A stretch of DNA of 34,460 nucleotides. Origin: UBA2289 sp041677365. GTDB taxonomy: Bacteria; Bacillota_I; Bacilli_A; Izemoplasmatales; Hujiaoplasmataceae. The translations under genes and the position numbers were made by a program. Within the stretch, counting starts at the first letter, position 1. Each line of letters begins with the position of its first letter. Below, piece by piece: positions 1 through 8,122 of this stretch. The notes beneath the pieces are model-generated. The model saw only the letters and a program-made list of their open reading frames with translations, was not told the origin of the DNA and searched no databases. The stretch lies in the NCBI GenBank assembly GCA_041677365.1, contig JBAYQC010000001.1, positions 1 to 34,460 of the forward strand, written 5' to 3'.

Positions 1-230
1 AAGAAATCTTGTTCTTGTTCATAGAATTCATCTTTAGTATTTAGTGAATTACGGATTGAAACAAGGGTAATCATACTCTCGATTTCATCGTTTAAAGCAA
101 ACATCTTTTCGATAGCTTTCTCTTCGACTTCTAAAGATTCATCTTCTCCGATTTTGGCTAACAAATCTTTAGTTTTTATAATAAATTCTTCTAAATCTGG
201 TCTTTCATACTTAAAATCTTTAAATTTCAT
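1..230 (-). CDS. M3 family oligoendopeptidase, N-terminal part (runs off the window)
   Basis: Reading the minus strand from the ATG at 230 gives 76 codons that remain open to the window edge, beginning MKFKDFKYERPDLEEF. That opening and the acidic, helical stretch after it resemble the N-terminal helical domain of M3 oligoendopeptidases (PepF-like zinc peptidases that cut cytoplasmic oligopeptides). The HExxH zinc site would lie outside the window, so the catalytic part is not visible and the family call rests on the N-terminus only. A good ribosome site (AGAGGT) lies just upstream of the start. The gene follows the YjbQ-family gene by 36 bases on the same strand, so the two may share a transcript. 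Confidence 0.7.
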   Translation of the reverse strand, partial: MKFKDFKYERPDLEEFIIKTKDLLAKIGEDESLEVEEKAIEKMFALNDEIESMITLVSIRNSLNTKDEFYEQEQDF

Positions 231-266
231 TGTTCTACCTCTCTTTTAAATTAATATTTTTTATCT

Positions 267-683
267 TTATTCACCGATAATCTTAATTAAAACCCGTTTT
301 TTTCTCATGCCATCGAACTCACCATAAAAAATTTCTTCCCAAGGACCAAAATCTAACTTACCTTCGGTTATAGCACACACGACTTCTCTACCCATTATCT
401 GTCTTTTTATATGAGCATCGGCATTATCTTCATAGCCATTGTGTTCATACATTGAATGGGGTTTTTCTGGAGCAATCTTTTCTAAGAACTTTTCAAAATC
501 ATGGTGAAGTCCAGTTTCGTTATCATTAATAAAAACTGAAGCAGTAATATGCATAGCATTAACTAATACTAAACCTTCCATTATTCCTGAAGCTTTAATT
601 GCTTGATTAACTTTATCAGTAATCCTTATAAATTCACGTCGTTTCTTAGTTTCAAACCACAGTTCCTGTCGATAACTCTTCAT
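267..683 (-). CDS. yjbQ: YjbQ/UPF0047 family protein (secondary thiamine-phosphate synthase family)
   Basis: The 138-residue product has the size and conserved blocks of the YjbQ (UPF0047) family: an internal HITASVFIND-like strand, a histidine-rich middle (LHHDFEKFL, then YEDNADAHIK) and a GPWEEIFYGEFDG block near the C-terminus. Family members are small trimeric proteins; some complement thiamine-phosphate synthase mutants weakly, but the physiological role is unsettled. The start overlaps the end of the upstream membrane-protein gene by 32 bases and has its own AAGGAG site inside that gene, which suggests translational coupling. The family call is secure; the enzymatic role is not. Confidence 0.88.
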   Translation of the reverse strand: MKSYRQELWFETKKRREFIRITDKVNQAIKASGIMEGLVLVNAMHITASVFINDNETGLHHDFEKFLEKIAPEKPHSMYEHNGYEDNADAHIKRQIMGREVVCAITEGKLDFGPWEEIFYGEFDGMRKKRVLIKIIGE

Positions 684-1353
684 TAGTATTTCTCCTTTTC
701 TTTGCTAGAGTCAAGATCAATCCCAAAGCAATTGATAAGAAACCAGCACTTAGAATCCGGTAATTCTCAGGCAAGAGAAAAGTGATGGTATGAGCAGGAA
801 TCCAAAAACAAGGGATTGTTTTAAAAACTACGAAAGTAATAAAATTTTTAAAATCAATTGAGTCAATAACCTTCGAAATTTTTACTTTTCTAATTTGTTT
901 GAATCTACCTTTGCCAATTTCTATGTAAGTATCGGTAACTCGGTGTAACAACATAAAAGTAGGAGCGAAGATTAAATTCATAAACATACTAGTAATAAAA
1001 GCAATATAGAGATTGTTTAAAAGCCCATCTTGGTTTAACTTTGGTAAAAGTCCAGAATCGATACTCGCTCTAACTCCTTGATCAAAGATTTTAAACACCA
1101 AGACAAATGCCATTCCTAATAATCCCCAGATGATAAAACGATAAATGAGACCATCTTTAGAAAAATAGTTTTTTGATATTAGTCTAGACGCTAACATTTC
1201 CCCCATTGTTGCTAAAATAGCAGTTTTAATAAAACCCATTAAATACGGGGAATTCGAACTGGCAGTTTCAATAAATACTCTTGTGACTGGGATTGCAAGG
1301 ATAGTTATGATTATAATGAAAATCAGTATAAATAATCCGTCAATTTTCTTCAT
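652..1353 (-). CDS. Polytopic membrane protein, Mpv17/PMP22-like
   Basis: This 233-residue protein has about five or six hydrophobic segments: one at the N-terminus, others near residues 40-55, 75-90 and 115-135, and a C-terminal pair. The C-terminal region around FWIPAHTITFLLP followed by an Arg resembles the C-terminal signature of the Mpv17/PMP22 family, eukaryotic organelle membrane proteins that have some annotated homologues in Bacillota. No catalytic motif is visible and I assign no function. It is first in a minus-strand group with yjbQ and the M3 peptidase; an AGGAGAA ribosome site lies upstream of the ATG. The Mpv17 assignment comes from resemblance by eye and should be tested by profile search. 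Confidence 0.6.
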   Translation of the reverse strand: MKKIDGLFILIFIIIITILAIPVTRVFIETASSNSPYLMGFIKTAILATMGEMLASRLISKNYFSKDGLIYRFIIWGLLGMAFVLVFKIFDQGVRASIDSGLLPKLNQDGLLNNLYIAFITSMFMNLIFAPTFMLLHRVTDTYIEIGKGRFKQIRKVKISKVIDSIDFKNFITFVVFKTIPCFWIPAHTITFLLPENYRILSAGFLSIALGLILTLAKKRRNTNEELSTGTVV

Positions 1354-1412
1354 GAATAATTCTCCTGTATAAAAAAAGTAATAACTTTTATCTGCAAATA
1401 AACACTAAACTA

Positions 1413-1442
1413 ATTATAACATATATAAGTTGATTAAAAATA
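1413..1442 (-). promoter_or_regulatory. Probable promoter for the minus-strand membrane protein-yjbQ-peptidase group
   Basis: On the minus strand TATAAT (plus-strand positions 1413-1418) is preceded by TGT, giving an extended -10. The -35 region is only a T-rich stretch with no good hexamer. It lies 60 bases upstream of the start codon at 1353. Confidence 0.45.
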
Positions 1443-1473
1443 GAAGTTTTTATGATAATTAGTTTAGGTGAGG

Positions 1474-1502
1474 TTTAAAAATTTGTTTGAATGTGTTATA
1501 AT
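1474..1502 (+). promoter_or_regulatory. Promoter of the encapsulated-ferritin-like gene
   Basis: TTTAAA (1474-1479), 17-base spacer, TATAAT (1497-1502) with a TGT extension just before it. The start codon lies 26 bases downstream of the -10 box, with AGAGGAGG in between. Confidence 0.6.
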
Positions 1503-1528
1503 ATGTAGAAAAAGAGGAGGAATGAATA

Positions 1529-1816
1529 ATGAATCAATATCATGAACCATTTGAATTATTAGATGACGAAACCAGAGAAATAACTAGAGCAATCAAATCT
1601 TTAATTGAAGAATTTGAGGCGGTTGACTGGTATAATCAAAGAGTCAATGTTACTAAAGATGAAGAATTAAAAAAGATTTTAATTCATAACCGTGATGAAG
1701 AGATTGAACATGCTGCAATGGCATTGGAATGGCTAAGAAGAAAACTTCCTGTTTTAGATGAAGAACTAAAGGATAATCTTTTTAAAGAAGGTTCAATTAC
1801 TGGACATCATCACTAA
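1529..1816 (+). CDS. Encapsulated-ferritin-like protein (EncFtn family), orphan
   Basis: The 95-residue protein matches the EncFtn pattern along its whole length: an N-terminal helix, the block EEFEAVDWYNQR (residues 27-38) and the block NRDEEIEHAAMALEWLRR (54-71). EncFtn proteins form an annular decamer whose di-iron ferroxidase sites are made between two subunits from Glu and His side chains; the matching residues here lie among E27/E28/E30 and E57/E58/E60/H61. Classical members are encapsulin cargo and end in a loading peptide. This one stops at GSITGHHH with no such tail, and no encapsulin gene is adjacent. The gene has its own promoter and terminator, so it is monocistronic. The ATG at 1529 sits 8 bases after GGAGG. 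The function is inferred to be iron oxidation or storage. Confidence 0.9.
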   Translation: MNQYHEPFELLDDETREITRAIKSLIEEFEAVDWYNQRVNVTKDEELKKILIHNRDEEIEHAAMALEWLRRKLPVLDEELKDNLFKEGSITGHHH

Positions 1817-1821
1817 ACTTT

Positions 1822-1845
1822 AAAAAGCACCCTATGGTGCTTTTT
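1822..1845 (+). terminator. Rho-independent terminator after the EncFtn-like gene
   Basis: A 10-bp stem (1822-1831 with 1836-1845) with loop CTAT is rich in GCACC/GGTGC at its apex and runs into a T tract. It starts 6 bases after the stop codon. Confidence 0.85.
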
Positions 1846-1890
1846 TAATATTATTTTAAACTTTTTTTATTTGCTTTTTAGGAGGAAATT

Positions 1891-3844
1891 ATGCCTTATC
1901 AGAACAAATATTTAGAGCTACTTAGCTATGAATATCCCACTATTCAAATGGTAGCTTCAGAGTTAATAAATCTAAATGCAATTATGAACTTGCCTAAGGG
2001 AACAGAAATCTTTATTACTGACATACATGGTGAATATGATGCTTTTAATCATTATTTAAAAAATGCTTCAGGAATAATTCAAGAGAAGATTGAGTTAAAC
2101 TTTCCTGAACTCAGTATTAAAGAGAAAAACCGTTTAGCTTTTTTCATTTATTATCCAACAGACATGTTGAATAAGTACAAACTTAAGTTATCTAAAGATG
2201 ATTTTGTTGAGTTACTTCATAAAATTCTTTATGATATGATTAAACTCGCTAAGGAAATAGTGACTAAATATACTAAGAGTAAGGTTAGAAAGTCCCTACC
2301 GGAAGAGTTCTCTTATGTCATTCAAGAACTAATTTATGAATCGAGTTCTCATGAGGATAAAGAGAAGTATTATCAAGCGATAATTGAAGCAATCTTTTTA
2401 ACAAAAAGAGAAAGTAAATTTATTCTACAAATGTCTAGGTTTATTCGTAAACTAGCAATTGATCAGTTGCATATTATTGGAGATATTTTTGATCGTGGTC
2501 CTAAACCACATTTGATAATGGAAAAATTAATCAATATGAATAACGTTGATATTCAATGGGGAAACCATGATATCGCTTTTTTAGGAGCAGCTAGTGGCTC
2601 TAGGGTTATGGTAGCTAACGTGATAAGGATTGCAGCAAGATATAATAATTTAGATTGTTTTGAAGATGGGTATGGTATTAATTTAATTCCTTTGGCAAGA
2701 TTAGCAGAAAAGTATTATAAACATGATGATTGCCATGAGTTTCAACCTCGAGGTTTTAATAACGATTATTTTAAAAGTGAAGACCTCTCTTTCATCGCAA
2801 GAATCCATAAGGCTATAAGCGTTATTCAGTTTAAATTAGAAGCTGCATTAATTGCTAGGAAACCCGGATTTAATCTTGAAGATAGATTATTACTCGATAA
2901 GATTGATTATAATAATTATACTGTTGAGGTTGAAGGTAAAAAGTATTCATTGCTAGACCATAATTTTCCAACTATAAACCCGAAAAAACCCTATCAACTT
3001 AATAAGGATGAATTAGAAGTTATTAATCACTTAACCCAGCTGTTTTTACATAATGAAATGTTACAAAAACATGCTCGCTATTTACTTCAAAAAGGATCAA
3101 TGTATTTAAAATACAATAACAATCTATTGTTTCGCGGCTATTCCTTTAACTGAGGATGGTAAGTTTGCTACTCAGGTTCTTCATGGTGAATCTTATTACG
3201 GAAAAAGTCTTTTTGATGAGTATGATCGATTGGTTAGAAGCGCATTTTTAAATCGTTATGATAAAGAAAATCATGACCGAGATTATTTCTATATCCTATG
3301 GCAAAGCGCTACATCTCCTCTTTTTGGAAAAAATTCAATGAAAACTTTTGAAAGGTATTTTATCAAAGAAAAAATAACCCATAAAGAAATCACAAATCCG
3401 TATTATCGATATCGAATTGAAGAAAACATTTTAAGAATGATCTACGATGAATTTGATTTAGATTTTAAAAAATCAAAAATAATTAATGGTCATGTTCCTT
3501 TAGATATTACCAAAGGTGAACAAGTAATATTAGCTAACAAACGCATTTATAGTATCGATGGGGGAATGAGTAAAGAATACAGTGATAGAACAAGTATCGG
3601 TGGTTATAGCATGATTTCCGATTCACACGCTTATTTCTTAGTTTCTCACGAACGCTTTGAAACCTACCAAAAATTAATTGAAACAGAACAGGATATCGTT
3701 TCGGTTACTCGTTCAGAAGAAATCAATAAAGATCGAACCTATATTTATGATACTAATAAAGGTAAAGAAATCAAAGAGAAGATTGATGATTTATTGGAAT
3801 TATTAAATGCTTATCGTTCTGGACAGATTACCGAAAAAAAATAA
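1891..3844 (+). pseudogene. fbp: Class III fructose-1,6-bisphosphatase, interrupted by one frameshift
   Basis: Two reading frames together make one Bacillota class III fructose-1,6-bisphosphatase of about 650 residues, the normal length. The first frame (1891-3153) carries the metallophosphatase signatures TDIHGEYD (residues 43-50), GDIFDRG and WGNHD. It then passes the conserved block around NLLFRG and ends after four aberrant residues. The second frame resumes at 3140 with IPLTEDGKF and continues to 3844, holding NGHVP and the DGGMSKEY block. The break is at about 3139, where homologues would be expected to have an extra Cys codon (RGCIPL); two bases seem to be missing. No slippery sequence is present, so recent mutation or a sequencing error is likelier than programmed frameshifting. 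The enzyme would hydrolyse fructose-1,6-bisphosphate in gluconeogenesis. Start ATG 1891 follows AGGAGG. Confidence 0.88.
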
Positions 3845-3857
3845 TAAATTTTTCTTA

Positions 3858-3884
3858 ATCATACAAAATTTAGTTTTGTATGAT
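3858..3884 (+). terminator. Rho-independent terminator after fbp
   Basis: An 11-bp perfect stem (3858-3868 with 3874-3884) with loop TTTAG lies 13 bases past the fbp stop. It is AT-rich but followed by a short T tract. It separates fbp from the molybdenum-hydroxylase cluster. Confidence 0.7.
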
Positions 3885-3917
3885 TTTCATAAAAATAGGA
3901 GTTTTTTTTGAGGGTTT

Positions 3918-3947
3918 ATAGTATTTATACTATATTTATGGTATAAT
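3918..3947 (+). promoter_or_regulatory. Promoter of the purine/Mo-hydroxylase cluster with inverted-repeat operator candidate
   Basis: TATAAT at 3942-3947 is preceded by TGG, an extended -10. The -35 position is instead occupied by the inverted repeat ATAGTA-TTTA-TACTAT (3918-3933), as expected for an operator or activator site. The 17 bases from 3937 to 3953 recur exactly at the xth promoter (24831-24847). Confidence 0.6.
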
Positions 3948-3990
3948 TTACTTCAATAATTTTTTATATAAGATATTTTTTTGTTTAAAT

Positions 3991-4005
3991 ATGTAAGCGC
4001 TTAAA
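3991..4005 (+). promoter_or_regulatory. cre-like catabolite-response site
   Basis: ATGTAAGCGCTTAAA matches the CcpA consensus WTGNAARCGNWWWCA at all but one position (A for C at position 14), and its centre is the perfect palindrome TAAGCGCTTA (3994-4003). It lies downstream of the -10 box and just ahead of the first gene, a usual roadblock position for CcpA repression. CcpA itself is not in the window, so its action is inferred. Confidence 0.55.
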
Positions 4006-4016
4006 GTGAGGTAGTG

Positions 4017-4571
4017 ATGATTGAAGGGGTTGTTTTAGCAGGCGGATATTCTTCACGTTTCTCCAGCAATAAACTTACCAAAGTTTATCAGGGAGAGCCT
4101 TTAATTATGCATACAATAAATTCGATGCTTAGTGTCTGTGATCGAATTGTAGTTATCAGTGGACATTATCATCAAGAGATTCTTCAAGTATTACAAGGTG
4201 TCGATAAGGTAGAAGTTATTTATAATGAACTCTATAGTCAAGGCATGTTTACCTCCGTCTTAAAAGGAGCAAACTCAATCAGCCATGATTTTTTTATCAT
4301 ACCTGGTGACTACCCATTTATTGGGGAAGAAGTCTATAAAGCCTTACTTAAGGGAGAAAAAGCGATAAGAGTCCCCTCTTTCAATCACCGTCTAGGCCAT
4401 CCTATTTTTATCAAAGCAGAGTTGATTGAAAGTTTAAGAAATACAAAAGCAACTAACTTAAAAGATTTTAGGAACCAATATGACTATGAAATTATCAACG
4501 TAAATGATCAGTATATCTTAAAGGATATTGACACAATAGAAGATTTTAAAAGAATTTTAGAAAGGGATTGA
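4017..4571 (+). CDS. mocA: MocA-like molybdenum cofactor cytidylyltransferase
   Basis: This protein of about 184 residues belongs to the MobA/MocA nucleotidyltransferase group. It opens with VVLAGGYSSRF followed by an NKL lysine (the nucleotide-binding loop), has the metal-binding GDYPF motif in the middle and GHPIFIK and DIDTIED towards the end. MocA enzymes attach CMP to molybdopterin to make the dinucleotide cofactor used by xanthine-oxidase-type hydroxylases. That fits two such enzymes encoded just downstream. The GTG at 4014 is possible, but ATG 4017 lies 5 bases after GAGG. It is the first gene of the cluster, and its TGA overlaps the next start by one base. Confidence 0.82.
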   Translation: MIEGVVLAGGYSSRFSSNKLTKVYQGEPLIMHTINSMLSVCDRIVVISGHYHQEILQVLQGVDKVEVIYNELYSQGMFTSVLKGANSISHDFFIIPGDYPFIGEEVYKALLKGEKAIRVPSFNHRLGHPIFIKAELIESLRNTKATNLKDFRNQYDYEIINVNDQYILKDIDTIEDFKRILERD

Positions 4572-5377
4572 TGAAAATGGAGATTAATAATTATTTCGCT
4601 CCAAAAAAGGTAGAAGAAGCTTACGAACTCTTCATCGACAATGAAGCTAACCGATTTATTGCCGGAGGAGCATGGATGAAATTGAGTACCAAAAAAGTCA
4701 ATGACTTAATCTCGCTTGATCGATTAAGATTGGATTATATTAAAGAGGAAAATGCTTTTTTTGAAATCGGAGCGATGACTTCTCTTAGAGCAATAGAAAC
4801 CAATCAACAAATCAAGAGTTATTACTCGGGGATTTTGAATCAAGCAGTAAGTAAAATCATGGGAGTTTCTGTTAGAAATCTCGCTACTATAGGCGGATCG
4901 GTTATGGGGAAATTTGCTTTTTCTGATTTGCTTGGAGTATTGTTGGTCTTAGATGCAAGACTACATTTTTATAAATTAGGAGAGATTTCGATCCAAGAGT
5001 TTTTAGCGATGAAAAGACCACCTCGAGATTTACTGGTAAAAATTAGAATACCTAAGGTTTCTGGAAAAGGATATTTTAAGAAAGTCAGTAAAACACATTT
5101 GGACTTTTCAGTTATCAATCTAGCGATATTTAAAGGCGAAAATATTAAGATAGCTGTTGGATCAAGACCTTTAGCAGCTGAAATTGCTAGTAAAGCTAGT
5201 AATTTCTTAAGTTCACAATCATCAATTACTGATGAAATAATTGAAAATGCTTGTGATTTAGTAATTGAAGAATTGAAACTGAGTTCTAATTTAAGAGGTT
5301 CTAAGGAATATCGTGAGCTATTGGTTAGAACCTATCTAAAGAGAGGATTAGGGCAGGTGATGAACGATGAAAATTAA
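4571..5377 (+). CDS. Molybdenum hydroxylase 1, FAD-binding medium subunit
   Basis: The protein of about 268 residues has the two FAD-contacting blocks of the CoxM/XdhB family: FIAGGAWMKL near residue 30 and VRNLATIGGSVMG near residue 105, then the C-terminal medium-subunit domain (LRGSKEYRELLVR). The first block normally reads AGGTDL, so the TD is replaced by AW, which may alter flavin contacts. It would pass electrons from the 2Fe-2S clusters to NAD or another acceptor. ATG 4571 overlaps the preceding stop; a second ATG at 4577 and TTG 4568 are alternatives. The reading frame overlaps the iron-sulfur gene by 11 bases, consistent with translational coupling. Confidence 0.85.
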   Translation: MKMEINNYFAPKKVEEAYELFIDNEANRFIAGGAWMKLSTKKVNDLISLDRLRLDYIKEENAFFEIGAMTSLRAIETNQQIKSYYSGILNQAVSKIMGVSVRNLATIGGSVMGKFAFSDLLGVLLVLDARLHFYKLGEISIQEFLAMKRPPRDLLVKIRIPKVSGKGYFKKVSKTHLDFSVINLAIFKGENIKIAVGSRPLAAEIASKASNFLSSQSSITDEIIENACDLVIEELKLSSNLRGSKEYRELLVRTYLKRGLGQVMNDEN

Positions 5378-5819
5378 TCTTAATATCAATGGAGAGAAAA
5401 AAACATTTTTGATTGAGAATAATGAATATTTGTTAGATGTTCTAAGAAGAAATAATTATAAAAGTGTTAGACGCGGTTGCGATAATACAAGTTGTGGTGT
5501 TTGCACAGTGTTATTCGATGGAAAGCCAGTTCCTTCTTGTTCTTTGTTAGCAGTCAGATGTAAAGATCACGAGATTACAACTGTTGAGGGGATTGAGAAA
5601 GAAGCGGAGAAGTTAGCTAAACATTTTGGAGATTTAGGAGCGGATCAATGTGGATATTGCAATCCTTCTATGGCGCTAACTGTCTATGCATTAAAACAGG
5701 AAAATAAAAATGCTTCATTGGAAGAAATTAAAGAATATTTAGTTGGTAATCTTTGTCGCTGCACTGGTTATATATCTCAACATGAAGCTATAAAAAGATA
5801 TTTAGGTGATGAATCATGA
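5367..5819 (+). CDS. Molybdenum hydroxylase 1, 2Fe-2S small subunit
   Basis: All eight cysteines of the family are present in the 150-residue product. The plant-type ferredoxin cluster uses C38, C43, C46 and C58; the helical second cluster uses C95, C98, C130 and C132 (QCGYC and CRCTGY). The subunit carries electrons from the molybdenum centre to the FAD subunit encoded just upstream. Start ATG 5367 has a GGCAGGTGAT ribosome site and overlaps the previous gene; the stop overlaps the next start by three bases. The subunit order FAD, Fe-S, Mo is the reverse of the second enzyme in this cluster. Confidence 0.93.
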   Translation: MKINLNINGEKKTFLIENNEYLLDVLRRNNYKSVRRGCDNTSCGVCTVLFDGKPVPSCSLLAVRCKDHEITTVEGIEKEAEKLAKHFGDLGADQCGYCNPSMALTVYALKQENKNASLEEIKEYLVGNLCRCTGYISQHEAIKRYLGDES

Positions 5820-8122
5820 AAGTAGTAAATAATAAAACTCATTCAATTGATGGATTGGGAATAATGAAAGGTAGAAAAGCTTTTACCGATGATTTTTCCG
5901 AAAATGATTCTTTGATTATTAAAGTATTAAGATCTCCACATGCTTATGCGAAGATTAAAACTATTAAGGATGAAAAAGCTTTAGCTCTTGAAGGCATCGA
6001 AATGGTTTTAACCCATAAAGACTTTAAACGTATTTCATTTACGCGTGCTGGGCAAGGATATCCAGAACCATCACCACATGACAAGTTTGTTTTAGATGAA
6101 TATGTCCGTTATGTGGGCGATGAAGTTTTAGCTGTTGTTGGCAAGAGTGAAGATATCTGTAATAAAGCTTTAGGTTTAATCGAAGTTGAGTATGAAGTTT
6201 TAGATCCAGTTTTAGATTTTGAAAAAGCTATTGATAATAAAGTTGTAATTCATCCTGAAAAAGAAGCAAAAGAAATGTTTCCTATTGGTTTTGAACCTTT
6301 AAGAAATATTGCGGCAAGCTATAAAATGGAAGTTGGGGATGTGGAAAAGAGTTTAAAAGAATGCGATTATGTAATCAGAGAAACTTTTTACACACAAGCG
6401 CAAGCGCATGTAATGCTTGAGCCACATACTGTAAATGCGAGAATGGATTATCAAAATCGGATTTTAATTTACAGTTCCACACAAACACCTTTTCATATCA
6501 GGAGAATTATATCTCAAGGTTTAGAGATTCCATTATCTAAAATTAGAGTTATTAAACCAAGAGTTGGGGGCGGATTCGGTGGGAAACAAGCAATCCATGG
6601 AGAAATGCTTGTTGCTTATGTAACTAATAAAACTGGTAAGCCCTCTAAACTTACTTATACCCGTAAAGAAGTTTTTGAATCTTCTTATACTCGTCATCCT
6701 ATGCGATTAGAAATCGCTTTAGGAGCGCTTAAATCTGGTAAGTTAAAAGCAATTGATTGCAAAGTTTTAAGTGACACTGGAGCTTATGGAGAACATGCTT
6801 TAACGGTCTTCATGGTTACGGGATCAAAAGTTTTACCATTATATAATAAAGTTGATTCAGTTAGATTTGGCGGAGATGTGGTTTATACTAATCACACGCC
6901 TGCTGGAGCTTTTAGAGGATATGGAGCAATCCAAGGTAACTTTGCTCTTGAATCAGCCGTCGATATTCTTTGTAAAGAGATGAAAATCGATCCAATTAAG
7001 TTTAGACAAATGAACATGATGAAAGAAAAAGAAACTTCACCGATATTTGAAATTATGGGTGAGGGAACTACAGGTACAGCAATGATTATGGAAACCTGTA
7101 AGTTAGAAGAATGCGTGGAAAAAGGTCTTGAGTTGATTGATTGGAAAAACAAATACCCTAAAAAAATTATGGATAATAAAATTCGTTCAGTGGGTATGGC
7201 TTTAGCGATGCAAGGTAGTGGTATTCCTTATATTGATATGGGAGCGGCAACGATAAAATTAAATGATGATGGATTTTACAATCTAATGGTTGGAGCTACC
7301 GAAATCGGTCAGGGTAGCGATACAGTTTTAACCCAAATAGCAGCCGAAGAGCTAATGACTAGTGTTGATAAGGTAGTAATCTACTCTTCAGATACCGATT
7401 TAACTCCATTCGATGTTGGAGCATATGCTTCATCGACAACTTATGTATCAGGTAATGCGGTATTTAAAGCCGCGAAAAAACTTAAAAATTCAATGATTGA
7501 AGAAGCTGCAAGAATCTTCGAAACCAAGATTGAAGATATTGATTTCGATGGTTGTAAATTTAAATGTATCAGTAAAAATGAAGAACTTTCATTAGTTGAT
7601 TTTTCAAATCAAATTACTTATTCACATGAACAGAAACAACTTCAAGAAACAGCTTCATATGTTGGACATAAATCTCCACCGCCTTTCATGGCTGGTTTCG
7701 TTGAAATTGAAATTGATAAAGACACATATGAAATTGAAATATTAAATTATGTTTCAGTGGTAGACTGCGGCACAACAATTAATCCAATGCTCGCTAAAGG
7801 TCAAGTTGATGGTGCTATCGTTCAGGGATTGGGTATGGCTATGTTTGAAGATGTGATTTATTCTGCAAAAGGAAAACTCATCTCAAGTGATATGCTAAAT
7901 TATAAAATTCCTACTCGTTTAGACATTAAAAATTTAACAACAGTTTTTGTTGATTCATATGAAGAAAGTGGTCCGTTTGGAGCTAAATCAGTTGGGGAAA
8001 TTGGAATTGACACTCCACCAGCTGCACTTGCAAATGCTGTTTATAACGCTCTTGGCGTAAGAATTAAAGATTTACCGATTACACCAGAAAAAATATATGA
8101 AGAATTGAGGAAAAAATCATGA
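5816..8122 (+). CDS. Molybdenum hydroxylase 1, molybdopterin-binding large subunit (xanthine dehydrogenase type)
   Basis: The 768-residue protein is a full-length large subunit of the xanthine oxidase family. It shows an aldehyde-oxidase-type N-terminal domain, the cofactor loop GGGFGGK (251-257), the substrate-site block GAFRGYGA, the block GATEIGQGSDT and the C-terminal GPFGAKSVGE (719-728), in which E728 is the expected catalytic base. The LEPH segment (about 201-204) lies where xanthine dehydrogenases have a substrate-binding Glu. Together with the FRGYG Arg this favours a purine such as hypoxanthine, xanthine or urate, but nicotinate- or pyrimidine-type substrates cannot be excluded. It forms the third subunit with the two upstream genes. 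Confidence 0.9.
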   Translation: MKVVNNKTHSIDGLGIMKGRKAFTDDFSENDSLIIKVLRSPHAYAKIKTIKDEKALALEGIEMVLTHKDFKRISFTRAGQGYPEPSPHDKFVLDEYVRYVGDEVLAVVGKSEDICNKALGLIEVEYEVLDPVLDFEKAIDNKVVIHPEKEAKEMFPIGFEPLRNIAASYKMEVGDVEKSLKECDYVIRETFYTQAQAHVMLEPHTVNARMDYQNRILIYSSTQTPFHIRRIISQGLEIPLSKIRVIKPRVGGGFGGKQAIHGEMLVAYVTNKTGKPSKLTYTRKEVFESSYTRHPMRLEIALGALKSGKLKAIDCKVLSDTGAYGEHALTVFMVTGSKVLPLYNKVDSVRFGGDVVYTNHTPAGAFRGYGAIQGNFALESAVDILCKEMKIDPIKFRQMNMMKEKETSPIFEIMGEGTTGTAMIMETCKLEECVEKGLELIDWKNKYPKKIMDNKIRSVGMALAMQGSGIPYIDMGAATIKLNDDGFYNLMVGATEIGQGSDTVLTQIAAEELMTSVDKVVIYSSDTDLTPFDVGAYASSTTYVSGNAVFKAAKKLKNSMIEEAARIFETKIEDIDFDGCKFKCISKNEELSLVDFSNQITYSHEQKQLQETASYVGHKSPPPFMAGFVEIEIDKDTYEIEILNYVSVVDCGTTINPMLAKGQVDGAIVQGLGMAMFEDVIYSAKGKLISSDMLNYKIPTRLDIKNLTTVFVDSYEESGPFGAKSVGEIGIDTPPAALANAVYNALGVRIKDLPITPEKIYEELRKKS

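Noticed and set aside
3130..3160. Programmed frameshift in fbp
   Set aside because: No slippery heptamer or nearby stimulator hairpin; an indel is the simpler explanation.
3885..4016. Riboswitch ahead of the purine cluster
   Set aside because: The leader after the -10 box is only about 65 bases and holds no purine-riboswitch-like paired core; the palindromes fit protein binding sites better.
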